Below are positions 40,031 to 52,900 of a DNA stretch of 64,000 bases, one piece after another (within the stretch, counting starts at the first letter, position 1; the number at the start of each line of letters is the position of its first letter). This DNA is from Diprion similis (lineage: Eukaryota > Arthropoda > Insecta > Hymenoptera > Diprionidae), in NCBI RefSeq assembly GCF_021155765.1, contig NC_060110.1:22652001-22716000 (forward strand). The letters run 5' to 3'. Below the pieces are notes generated by a model, which searched no databases, was not told the DNA's origin, and saw nothing but the letters and a program-made list of their open reading frames with translations. The position numbers and the translations under genes were made by a program.

Positions 40031-40331
40031 GGGGGGTTCGTCGATACACGATCGAAAGTCCAGGTCGAGTATCGGGAGACAGAATATGAGGAAGCGATTG
40101 TCCAGGCAGCTAAAAAAGGACGTCTAGGACGGGTTCCTTCACGGATAGTTATAATAATACCCTGCGGAATCGGAGGTCGTGTATATTATGGCTCAGAGCA
40201 TCGGAGAACTCGATTGTGTGCCTGCGCCAGTTCCGGAGGCCGTGGTCAAGACGAAACTGAGATAAGTGGACCGTAAAGTCAGTCCGGTCATAATTTGTCT
40301 GCAAGGGCTAAGGCGGAAAGGGAATACGAGA

Positions 40332-40394
40332 CGGGGAGGAAGGGAGGAAGGGAGGAAGGGAGGAAGGGAGGAAGGGAGGAGGAAGGAGGAAGAA
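40332..40394. repeat. (GGAAGGGA)n-type purine microsatellite
   Basis: An imperfect tandem array of GGAGGAAGGGAGGAAGGG units is pure purine on the plus strand. Such tracts can form triplex DNA. Confidence 0.9.
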
Positions 40395-43300
40395 GAACAA
40401 GAACAAAAATGGCGTCTCGGGGAAGTTTTAGCGCGGCCATAACTCTCACCGCTGTCTTTATATAATGTTCATAAATTACCTTCTATCGAGCTTCGCTCTC
40501 TCTCTCTTCCTTTCTCCCTTTCTCCCTTCCTTCTGCTGTGTGCACCCGCAGTTCCGCGCTATCTGCGCTCCACTCGCTCTACTCTTTTAATCTTAATTCC
40601 GCACCAACGGGGGGGCGGGAAGTAAAACGCGTTGAACTGACGTCACGCGCCCCATAGTTGCAGGTGTTAAGGGCACGGAAAATATTTATTAATTTAAATT
40701 TAAAATTGAATCGGTAATTTCATCTTCCGGAAATGAAGTTAGTGGAGTTTTAATTCATGTTGTCTTGTATCGAATCAATTTTGTGTTGAGATTCTATTGT
40801 TGATTTATTTTACAGTATTTAGAGTGTCCACGGATTTAAATGATGCAGCTTGAACAAAAATCGAATGCCTGTAAATTTTTTATTTCAACTTTCGTTCACG
40901 CGTATCGGAGAAAACAGCAATTGAGGTAAAAGCACGTTTCGTATACGACGCTTTCATCTACCAGGCGTACACGAAATGCAAATGAAGCGATGTTTTATTT
41001 TTATTTTTTCTTTCTTTACTCCATTTTTTCCCCCCAAATAATCCAATATTCGAATATTGGGTAGACGCATTTGATTTTATCACTCATTTCAATGTTGGTA
41101 AAGACATTTTTTTCATCCAAATACTTATTTTCCTTTCTGTACGTCTACAAACATACACATTCGGAGTACAAAACAAAAACATCAGTTTAAAAAGCTTAAC
41201 TTCTTAATATATTCAAAAATACTTTATCCAGACAGCACGAAGGTCCAAATGGGGTTGAAAAGATGTCTATAAAATTGACGTTGAAGTTGGTTGAAAAACA
41301 TTATGTTACTTTTTGTATCCTGGTGTCATCTGATTGTCAACTACCATCTGGGTTGGCCGGTTTTCCCTCTTCTTTAAGCATCGGAGTGACAAACACAATG
41401 CGCGAGATGAAATCGAGGCGGGGAATTCAAGCCTGTGTAAAAGCAGAGACTCGGACCTTTTCGGCGATCAAAATTCAGTTGGCGAATCGCGGGGCTCCGA
41501 TCGGTGAACGTAACTGAGGAAAGCGCCGCGTGGACAGTCGAGCGGCAAAAACCTTTAATGGAACGTTATTTCCGTTACACTTTTTGCTTCCGCGATGCTT
41601 CTAACCCTGCTGCACGTCAGCGTGAATCTCGCGACGCGACGCGACGCGACGTCGATTGGGTTCCGAGCCAGGCCGAGCAGATTTAGATGGATATTGATTG
41701 CCATCGGCATTGTCAGCCCTCCAATTGCGTTTCGAACCCTGTTTCATCCCTGCCGAGCCAAAATCCAAATGCCACTTTGAGCAATCCGTAAATTCGCGCG
41801 ATTCTCAGAAGCGTGAATCCTCCATATTCTCTTCCGCAAGGGACCAGGATGTGTTATCCTTTATTGGCTCGCTGCTACAGGGACAATTCTTGACTCCTTG
41901 AGATGTTGAAAGAATCTGAAACCGAAGAGGAAAGAATTTATCGTTGATGTGCAATATTCAATATTTTCGGGGTAAAAGACACGTGCAGGGTGGTTCCGAG
42001 GTTCGACTAACTTCCCGAAAGCTCCGCCTGCAATAGTCCAAATCGCTGTTGGTTGATCGGTCACGCATAGGCAATATTTCACAGCCCCTTTCTTTGTGCA
42101 TAAATTTTTCGTTAAATTCTATCATCTGAGAAAATCTTTAGGAGATTTCCAACTTTAAAAGACAAGGCATATCATTCCGAGTGATTAAATCGTGTGCAGA
42201 AATCCTTATTCAGTATTCCCAAACGTTTTACCAAGAAAGCTTGAACGTTTTATCGGTGCAAGGATTCGTTCAAGGAGTTTCGACTCGAAGCTCCAAAAAT
42301 TCACGATTAAAAGCCGAATCAAATTTCATGATCTATCAGGGACACGTTGATTTACCTAAGTTAGCCACGTATCGTTATTCGTCGAAGCTCCAGACCGGAT
42401 ATCCGGTTAATGAGCAGTGTGACGTCCTCCGACAGCGTCTAACTCAGTCTGCAAATTTCGCGAGTCCATTTTCCCGCCGGACTGCAAGAAATCGTCCGTA
42501 TAAACGGAAAGTAACGGAGTCGCCGCATTGTAGATAAATCAGGGGAATTCAAAGGTTATATTTGCAGAATCAGGGGTCGAGGGTAGCTCAGACCCTCAGC
42601 CCGTGAAAGTTCTCGGAGGGGGGCGAGCGGTAAGCATTCTTCCGCATCGCCATTGTGTAACCAGTTCCACGGGGCCGTGAGTTTCTCTCCCCAAAACTGT
42701 GGCGATATACGGTAATTAATTTTCATGCTAAACATATATACGCAGCGCGTTGTACAGGCATTTAGACTCCGTGCAGGTTAGGCCGAAAGGGGGTGAAAGC
42801 GGGGGAGGAAAGTTGGGTTTCAAGCGTTGGTTGTGATCAAACGTTGATAATTATAACAGCTTTCATTATTCCGCATCACCGGAGTTAGGCCTCCCCGCAT
42901 CAACGGGGTTTCGTTACGAGACTCGAGTCGTCGAGTCGACGTTAATTTTACACCCCCTGTTTGCCGACTAAATTGTAACCGGTATCTTTGGAAAGTCTGC
43001 GGTTTCCGCGGTGCGAATCGCGCCCACGCGAACATCTTAGATCGGGCGATCGACATCGCGTATCAGAAAATTAAATTGATGATGGTTTTTGGGAATTTCA
43101 ATCTTTCTCTACGTCCAACTTTTTCCACTGGTATATAGGAGTGGAAAAGTACATACATTCGGACTGCTTCATATGACGTCATATCCTCACCGAGTTATTC
43201 GCGCGGTCATCTGGTCGACGATCTTTTCGAACCCGCGCGACAGTTTAACAAACGCCTCGAGTCCGTGTATGCTCGTTACGTTATATCTCGGAATCTCCAC

Positions 43301-43436
43301 CCAGGTGTTTTGCCGTCGTGAAACGTATGTGCGTGTGTGTGTATGTGTGTGTGCGTAATATATAACCGGGCATTTGTCATAGGTATTCATACATTCCTAG
43401 CCACACGTATATCCGTATACATACATGTATATACAT
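40395..43436. other. Noncoding stretch, no supported gene
   Basis: This contains a short (GCGAC)n array at about 41631-41651 and several open frames of 60-120 codons without splice or start support (for example plus 42181-42537). Nothing here is recognisable as a gene. Confidence 0.45.
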
Positions 43437-44056
43437 TAGGGTGGCGCAAAAAAACCGACAGTTTTTTTTTTTTTTTTTGAGTCTCGTGTGACAAAATGTT
43501 AGTTTTTGATGTTTTAAGAGCTCACTCCAAAGGACAGTTGGAAAAAATTTTTTTTTAAGAGGTCGCTCCACATTTTTTAAAACATCAGAAATCGTCAGAA
43601 ATCGATTTTTTTTTTTTTTTTTAATTTTTATCGTTACGGTTTAATTTTATAGACAAAAAATAAATAAGTTTCCGAAAGTTTCAGTTCAAAATTTGAATTT
43701 TGAAAGGTCGCTCATAATTTTTTTTCAATTTTTTGGTACATTTCTTTAGATCTTTTCGAGCGACCTTTTAATATTCATATTAATATCTCATAAATTTTCT
43801 TTCTTTAATTTAGTAAGAAAGAATCAATAACAATACACTACGACATGAATTAAAAATCAAATAAAATACTGAAAATATAATTTTTTAAATTTTTTGACGA
43901 TTTTCGACATTTAAAAAAATTTAAAGCGACCTCTTAAAAATTTTTTTTTGAGCTGTCCTTTGGAATGGGCTCTTAAAACATCAAAAACTAACATTTTGTC
44001 ACACGAGACTCGAAAAAAAAAAAAAAAAAAATAGTCGGTTTTTTTGCGCCATCCTA
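43437..44056 (+). mobile_element. Long-TIR TA-flanked nonautonomous element, copy B
   Basis: About 620 bases in the same orientation as copy A, inserted in ATAC/AT microsatellite sequence. Left end TAGGGTGGCGCAAAAAAACC, right end TTTTTTGCGCCATCCTA, with one substitution in the terminal repeat. The interior is collinear with copy A, including the unpaired AT-rich centre (AGTAAGAAAGAATCAATAAC). No coding capacity. Confidence 0.88.
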
Positions 44057-46766
44057 ATGTACATACATACATACATACCTATATGCAAGGACGTATTGTA
44101 AAAGCTAATGAGAATTGCCGCGGATGAAAGAATGCGAGGAATTAGAATTAAGGTAGGGTAGGTACGTGATTAACGCTCGCGATTTTTAGCGGCGTTTTGC
44201 GCAAGTTTCGCAAAAAAACCAGGTGGAATGAGGAAGGATGGAGGAAAAAATGCAAAACGTCCCATGTATTTATATTTATACAGTATCCTCGGTGCGAGAA
44301 CGCGGCAAAAATGACAGAAGCAAACGGAAAATTTTACACAAAGATAAAGTTCCATCTAAAACCGCCACAGCGAGGACCTTTTGTCGAATGGCTAACCGAA
44401 CAATCGATAAAAGGATAACTCGAAATGCTTCCTTTTGCTAACCAACCAACCAATGCTTACCCACTTCGCTTATTCGATAAGGTGCCTCTGTATCGGGCGT
44501 TTTATCCACTGCAGTAAAGGTTCTGAGGACTTTCGAGGATCCAGAGATCTGACGAATTTTTCCTTCACCGTCATTTTTCAGGGTTTCTTTAGATCTTATC
44601 CGGTCGAACGTAGTAATTCTTGTTGTTTGTTTTTTTTTTCTTCAAACATCGTCCGTCATCTATCCAATAGATTTCAAGCCTTATTCCGTGATTCAATTAG
44701 TTTTGAAATGACAATTTTTACGATTTTTTTTTTCGCTATTGCTACTTGATGCAGGCGGTAGAGAAATTTTTTAACAATAACCACTTCAGAACTGTGTCAA
44801 AGATATTGTTGCAATTTTTTCAACAATACCAGAACTGTAATATAGTCTTCGTATTTTATCTTCATTTTTTTTTTCTTGTGTTAATCGATGAGAAACGAGT
44901 ACTGCGATAAATAATCGTATATAATTGTCAGAAGTGCGAAAAAAAATGCGCGAAATTTCGCGTAGGGATAGAAAAAATTAAATAAAAGCGAGCAAACAGA
45001 AAAAAAAAAAAAAAATTTCAAATTCAAATTCAAATTCGCACTCTAGGTCAATCCATGCACGTATTCCGAGCATGAAAATATCGTATGATTGCTTATGCCG
45101 TACACGGAGGGGCCATGTTTACGTGTTTACATCCCCTGAGTTTTCTACGTGATATTGCATCCCGGTTGGGTGAAGGTATACAGCGTCATTCCGCATCGGT
45201 ATTGATCCCTTGCGGCCGCATGGCGAAGTAGAAACGAGGCCGAGTTACATCTTTTGTTTTGAAAATGTATATACGGATATAAAATAATAAGGATAATATC
45301 ATCGAATGAATTTTGTTGCGCAGGGAGAGAGAAACGAGGCTTAACTCAACGCGTCACGTGAGCGAGTTTTGAATTTCAACCGATTTCCAACGATCGTTTC
45401 GAACGCTCGTAACGTGCATTCTGTAAATACCGGTTTTTCGCTCTAACGGCCGCGTAACCGGCGCCGATTCCAAGCCGCGTGGCTAATTATCACGAGAGCC
45501 AGTGAACGGATCGAATTATCAGCCGTTTGATGATCACTCGATATATCGTTTCGAAGGATCGGCCGACCTTGCGGCGATTCCGATCGTAGATAGATCGCTG
45601 CCTCGGAATAATCGAAGGAAAAAGCGACGTTGGTTAGACCGACTGACAGTGAAGCAGAGGAACAGAAGAAAGGCAGAAAAGCGCATCTGCACAGCCATCG
45701 TATCCATCCAGGCATAATACTTATTGCCTTATACATACCTTGGATGAAAAATTAATTCATCCTTCGCCCGAGTCGAGTCTCGAGTCGTGGGAAGACTGCA
45801 GCGTCGATCCCTTAAGCTCCACTCTTACCTTGGTAAACACAACCTTTTCTCTTTTTCTCCTTTTTCCAATTTCCAACTTCCAGTTATACTCTCGCTCGCG
45901 TATACATGCAGGTAACCGCACGTTTATAAAACTGCTTCTCGACTACATTGTTAATCAACAATTCATCGACTATTCACTCTTATCGTCGCCTGATTTATCC
46001 TCAGCTTGAGAAAAATTGTTCGACTTATTGATTACGGAGAGAATGCAAATGCAGATTTTACTCAAAACTGCAGGAAAAGAGGGGCACATCAAGTTGTGTT
46101 TTTTTTTTATTTTGTAAAATATACTTCGTAAAATGCAAAATTTACTCTAGAATCAGTGAAAACTGCTACATTTATCGTGAAAAAAAATATATATAATTGA
46201 TGTGAGGATTTTTTACGAAAAACTCTGATGTGTCCCTTCATTGTCTGCAGTTCTGAGTAAAATCTAATTTGCTAAATTTGAGAGTAACCAAGGATTTATC
46301 GATCACGATTCCGATCCCCGTTTTTTTCGCAAATGTGATTTTGAGAAAATAAACTACCATTGCGATTTTCGAATGCAACCGACAGACAGGACCACGACCG
46401 TTAGACACCAGTCAGCAAACAAATCCGCGACCCATTTGTCTCAATTCGTAAGTTTTCCTTTCGATGCAGGACCTGGTCGACTTTGGAGGGCGAACTGATC
46501 TGGGGTTGGCGAAAATAACGCGTTAGAATCGAGGCTAATACGGAAGAAAAACAACCCACCGCGTTCATCAACGCCTCAACGACTCCATCATCATCATCAT
46601 CATCATCATCATGATCCTGGAGAAGGGAATATGCCAGCCGTTTACAGGCTGCACCTGCAGAGGTTGCGGCGTAAACTGATTGCCGGGTAATTTCACGTCT
46701 CATAAAGTTTGCCGGTGCATTCGAAGCCCGGTGAAATAACTAGTTGGATCCGTTTTTCCCCCTCAC
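44057..46766. other. Noncoding stretch, no supported gene
   Basis: Flanked by an (ATAC)n array directly after copy B. An (ATC)n microsatellite lies at 46586-46612. Open frames at 44435-44749 and 45443-45736 have no family resemblance. Confidence 0.45.
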
Positions 46767-46972
46767 TTTTCGCCGCCGAACCCTTCTTCGAAGTCTTCGA
46801 TACATTGTAAAGTCTTGGATGAGATTTTCGGCGAACCGAACGAGACGATCGCGATCCTAGGCTTGCACGCGGTGCGGCTGCTCCGCAGGCTTGTCCGGGG
46901 AACCAAGGCAGGCATCATCTTAGCCTTGGGAGTGAATCGTTGACCTCGAGGCTGTCGCGTTCTCGCCGCCAT
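46767..46972 (-). CDS. Candidate start-codon exon of an unrecognised basic protein
   Basis: On the minus strand TTTACGTTTCAG, a good acceptor, directly precedes an ATG. The frame stays open for 68 codons to GGCGAAAA|GTGAGG, a good donor, with the in-frame TGA falling inside the putative intron. The N-terminus MAARTRQPRGQRFTPKAKMM is basic. The C-terminal part (SKTLQCIEDFEEGFGGE) is acidic. Both splice sites agreeing with the open frame is better support than most open frames here have. I do not recognise the protein and found no neighbouring exon. Confidence 0.3.
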
Positions 46973-49900
46973 CTGAAACGTAAACGGTCGCCTACTACCG
47001 GAGGGAATTCCTTAGGAAGCCCGCGAGGAGCCGCGACCTCCTCGAGTTGTTCGCGGTGCGTTTTTTTCTTCCTTTTTCTTCTTCTTTTTCTTACTTCTCT
47101 CTCTTTTCTTTCTCTCTTTATAGTCACCGAGAAAACGCGGTGCGCAGTGCACACACACCAACACGACCCAAGGTACGTATAAGCAGCATGACCATACTCG
47201 GACTCGTAACGAGAGAGAAAAACCAGATCCATTTTGCCGGACGTTCTCGCGGTCGTGATGATTCCCATCCATCGGGAAGAATCTCTTGAGAAACAATAGT
47301 TGCCAGATGTTTCCTTCATTTCCACTTGTCGATGTGCCCATGCAGGCTGTTTGTTGAACTGAATACGACGACCAGTTTCTTCACTTCGTTTGTATTGCAA
47401 TTTGGTATTCTTTACAGAATGCTTGTGTTTCGATAGCCAGTTGAGATTCGAATCAGATCGTTTTGACCACAAATCAGGACGTTCTAAATCCATCTGCCGT
47501 GACAAATGACAATGAAAGTGAAAACCGTTGCGAAGACGGTGAAAAGTGAGTTTCTCAGTTAGACTTTGTTTCTTCATATTTCATGCCGTAACTAATGGTT
47601 TTGATTAGTTTGATACTTCAAACAGGTCTTCTTAAGCCGTGAAGAACATCGAAAACCCAGAGAGAGAGAGAGAGTACGAGAAGAATTGGAGAAAGCAATT
47701 GATTCCGAAAGTGAAGCACAACGATGCAGTTCTGATTGTACATGACCAAGTGATTCCAAATTCAATAAAAGTTTATGTCAGGAACACGAAGCAAAAGGTT
47801 TTTTTCCTGAGGTATAACGAATTGACGAAAGTCATTTGAGCTGATTAGTTCCTGGAGTATGAAGTCGTCGAAAATCGTCAAGTATAAATACATGCACCAA
47901 ATAGGGTTTCAACACGGAGTAAGAAGAATCGTCTGCCGTGTTTTGTGCTGTGCATATTAAACGCAGCATGCAAACACGAGACGGTTTGGTTAAACGCCCG
48001 TCGACTTGACACAGGCATCGTCCCTCCACGTTGGAATGCTCCTCACCCTCTGATGTGTGCCTTCTTATACTTTCTCCCTCTCTCCTCTCCACGCGCAACG
48101 TTTCTACTACACCTTTATTCCAATTTCATCGTGGTTGTACATATTTGCTGTAAACCAGTTTCATGTTTGCACCAATTACGCCTGATTCGTCTCGCCTCTT
48201 CTTCCTCATCTTCTTCTTCTTCTTCTTCTTCTTCTTCTTCTTCTTGGCCTTACGGCTCTTCACCTTGGCCATGGCCCAAAGCGTGTAGGCGCAGATGCAG
48301 AGTCATCCTGGCCACGTTATAAACAACCGATAAATATATTTTGAAAGGAAGCCTTTGGTCGTGGCCCGAATATCGGAATCTGATATACTTCATCACCTGA
48401 CGAACCTATTTGCTAAACATTTTTTACCATCTTCGTCTCGGGCTACTGCATACGAGTGTACTCAATATTGTTCAACGATTTGCTAAATATTTTTCGATGA
48501 ACCAGCACTCACTATTTGTTATTCTCCTTGTTGTAGTTGGTAACTCTGGAGAAATTTCTACACGGGTATAATAAGGCAATATTACTATTTAAGAGGATTA
48601 GAACTCGAGAGTCCATTATCGTTGTGCAACAACCTTACTTAGTTGAGAGTATTAAGTACATACGGTAAATTCAAACTTTGAATGACCTCCGATCAACAGA
48701 CTCGTTTAACTCTTGGAGTTCACATCCAAAAGGGTTTGGATAAAGTTTATTATCGTTATCTCTCATCTAAGATGACTACGGTTATCAAATCGTAGCTAAC
48801 CTAATTTAGCAAGCTTTTAATGACCGTAAAAACCGACTGTAATAGACATCGGAACGAAGTAGGCAAAAAGTGAAATCATAATCGCGTGACTTACAACTTG
48901 AACCGTTTTTCTATACCTAAAACGTGAAGGCTCAGTATTCGGATGAACATTCTTTTCCCAATTTTCGACGACGTCAACAATCCAACTTAAGTCTTGAAGA
49001 ATGACTGTCCTTCTGAAAGTTTAGGAACTCGGAGCGATGTCGACGGAGTGACGGAGCCAGAAACAATGCAGGGTACGGATCGATTATGTTAATTCCATAA
49101 CTGAGTTACGAAGGAATATTTCCGCGGAATGGGATGATTTATCTTCTTGTTAATGCTAACATCTCCCTATTCATCATATTACACCCAACTAACATTCTCA
49201 CTTTTTCGTTCGTCCTTCGCTTTCCTCGAAACTACGGAGACCAAAACTGCACAGCGAATCTTTTTTCCAACATCGCATAAGTTCAGGCATGTACAACGTG
49301 TCATGTTTACGATTCACTTCCGGCATGTGCGTGTGACGTTTCATTTAGCGATCCTATCTTTTCTCAGCGGTTGATTAATTGAGGAAAAGCCAAACAGCCA
49401 GGCATAGTTTTTCATTTCAGGAAAAATAAAGGTCATTTTAGTGTTCAGACTTTTACTCACTGGACTTCTAAAGTATAGACTCTTAACCCAAATTGAATGG
49501 ATTAGGCTTACTCGATTCCTAACAAGTGAAATGAAAATCGATATCTGACTCATTTGTTGATCTTTCGTTGTTATAAAAAATAAAAATGTCTTACCCTACG
49601 AATGGACTATCATTCGATGAGTACGTACCTAAAACCTGTCAAAAAGCACAAGAGCTTTCCCTAATTAAACGTCCATCTGCAAAAAAATGATCTTCATGTC
49701 TTGAGACGAAATCCAAGCCGCACTTGAATTGTTTCATCACCGAATCGCGATGCCCTGTGAATCTACACTCCGAGCAAAGTGTAAGTTTCCTATCTACAAT
49801 AGTACGTAGGCACACCGATGTTCCAGAATTTACGGGAGTAGCTTCCGGATAGTCTCGAGGCATCGGTGAACGGCTTATCACAGTTTGTCTCCAGTCGATG

Positions 49901-52900
49901 CAGGAGTTTGCGAAGGAGGATGACAGCGAAGCTTCTTACTTAAACCGGAAGAAGGATGTCGTGGAGCTTCATCCCTGCAGTGCAGGACGTGGAAAAGAAT
50001 TAAGACGCAAAATCATTGGCTAATTGATTGCTTCTCAATCGTCGCTGAGGTCTCGCCGAACTCTGCACTGCAGGCGTGCATCCACATTGTGCATTGAGCT
50101 CTGGGTGCATAGATTGCAGCTTTATTACTCCACTTCCCTATCTATCCCCGGCGAAATTCAATAGCGATGGATATGAATGGCATCGCCTATAGAATATACA
50201 CCCGATCGATCATTCCGCGGGTCGATTATCTGCCTCTCGATGTCACTCTTCGTTAATTCGACCGCGAGTGCAGACTCGGAGGAAGTCTATCGGCCCGATA
50301 ACCGTTCGCAAGCTGCAAGCTGCAAGCTCTCAATGGACTCACGTTTTCGAGATACGAGCCGACATTTAAGTCAGGATCGGTTTCGTCGAGTCGATCATCT
50401 GACGAGGATCATGCCGGAGAATTTACCACGTTTGTTCGATATGAGGAAACTTTGTCACGGTTCGTATACCTTCCTAGACTCCGACGGTGGTTTGGGACAG
50501 ATGGCATCTTGAACTTCGTCCGCCGTGACTAAAACTCGCCGACTGCATGCAGCACGTAGGTACCTTTACTAGCTATACCTTATACCTCCGGAGCAGCGTA
50601 GCTCAGACAAACTGAAACTAGATTACGAATCATGGATAGTTGGCTCGACTAATAGACGCGCTTGAATTACTTCGCGTCAACTATGCGGACATACTTATAG
50701 AGCACGTCGTAGAGCGAGAAATGGGTATTCCGGGGGGAGAATTTTGGGCGAGTGAACTTACCCTCGGTGCGAATCGCCCGCTGATTTTCTTTGCTCACGA
50801 ACGACTTCGCCGGTTAATTAACGATTGTCGAGGAGCCGAAACTCTCCTTCAACTGCACGTTTGAAATTACAGTTGCATATCTAAGCGCTGGATTTTGAAC
50901 TGTTCAACACAAATATCAGCCTGGGGTTCAATCATGACGACGTCGATTGTAAAATCAAAGTTCAACGTGCATTCGTAATGGTATAATCGAAGCTCGTATT
51001 CAATTTGCGACATGGTGCAGCACAAGACTATATATATTAGCAAAAGTCAACACATTGCTTGATTAGAAATCGATTACTCGAAGTTATTGACCACGCCCAT
51101 CTTCTTCCAAGGACTGAGTGGCTAAATTTTACTGCCCATTATAGCACGAACTTATGACGGACAGTTTGAAAGAATCATTAACACTTTTGTCACACGAAAG
51201 AAGTAAAAATATAAAGGTTTTGAAGTGAAAGGAAATAATTAGCTCTTGTCTAAATCACACGTCTTGTTTTTCAGAATTGTGATAAAATGTCGGGAGAAAT
51301 TTTTGTATTAAAAAATATTGTTCTGTTTTCGAAACGATTTTTACCAAGCGTAGAAACGGTGATGATGAAGAAGAAATTCATGGCGGTCTTCTTTATTTGC
51401 GATGACGATTCAAGACTACTGATTAATCGTCGAAATTAGCTTTTGATCGTGAATTTGAGTCAGTTTGAAATCGAGAAAAATTTCACTGTCCTTTACTGTG
51501 AATTGGTCCACCAATATCCGACAAATTCATGATCGGTTACTGAAACAGATTTTCTTTTTCATAAATCAATTCTTCATTACTGCAACTTGTTGATCATAAC
51601 CAGTATTTATGGAACGTTATAAAATTGAATATTCAATACAGCCAGCATGATAACAGTCTTGTGAATAAATTTCACCACCTTAGTGGCTTAAAATCGAACG
51701 CATTTGTGCAAGATTCTCAAAAAATTTCTAAGTCACGTGAAATAAACCATCATCGACATCCACAAGCTTTTATTTATATTTCCGGTACCGTATTTAAAAT
51801 TTTAGTATTTCCGAAGGAATTTTCTCTCATCGAACTACCGACATTTGACTTTATAATTTGGCCCAACGTTCTGAACTTCAGATCACTTTTTTATCAAAAC
51901 AAAAAGATTCTTCAAAATTCTTAAGACCTCGGTCCTTTAAGGGTTAATAAGATCTCCAAAAGCATCGATTTTCGACCAACCAACCCCCCCCCCCCTTAAT
52001 CGAGGCAAGTCGTAACCAATGGACGAGAGTTATTGCGAGCTGCATGTACTACAAATAATCAAAACACGAGGCAGGTTCGTCGTCATCGCTCAGCCCGGCG
52101 GCAACTCCAGCGGATGCCGGAACATCGCCACCTGCTAATCACGGTTGTGTGAAGGGATGGTTTGCTCAAAGCATTCGGGTCCGCTTCCCGCGGTCCAGGA
52201 CAGAGCGACTACGACGTCTGATTAGTAGCCGGCGGTTTGTACGCCGCGATGCGGCGACGAGACCTTTCCGGGCGGGAAGTTTTAACTTAAAAGTTAAACT
52301 TTAAATTATCACCTCGTAAACCCGCCCACCCATGTATGTGCGGTACCTAAAACCAACCCGAGAAAATACAGAAGCTCCTTCCTGCCGGTGAGACGACCTT
52401 TCGACCTTCGTTTCCAGAGATTTCTCAAACACGAGGATGCCGAGTAAAAGGGGAGAAAAGTGAGGAAGGTGGAAACTTGACCGAGTTCACGAATCAACCC
52501 CTTCAAGGACAATTAAAAAACACCTGCCCCCAGTTGGTCCTGATATTCTGATTTGAATTTTTCTCCTTCTGGCACCTCTTACACAAACCTTTTCCCTTCT
52601 TTTCTTCATTCTCGTACAGCGAAGGGGTGAAGAAATTCAAGACTTTCTTCAACAGCCTCAATTTACTGAAATAATGGACAATTTTTATTGTCGAGAAACG
52701 TTTTTTCGGATCTAATTTCTGTACCTCAATTTTCAACCGCGAAAGTCGGGCGCCTGTTTTGCTACACGTAATTGTTCGTGGAGTATAAAAGTGATTGTAA
52801 TCGATATATCCGAGCAAACAATTCCTCAAGATCAAATCGAGGCTGAAAAAAGCTGGGGGTGGAGTCGAACTCGACTCCTATTCGAGGCCCCAACGCGCTA

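Noticed and set aside
46915..47577. A 220-codon minus-strand open frame
   Set aside because: Its basic Lys/Arg run comes from a TTC/CTT-rich tract. There is no domain, and the better-supported exon candidate at 46767-46972 overlaps it in another frame.
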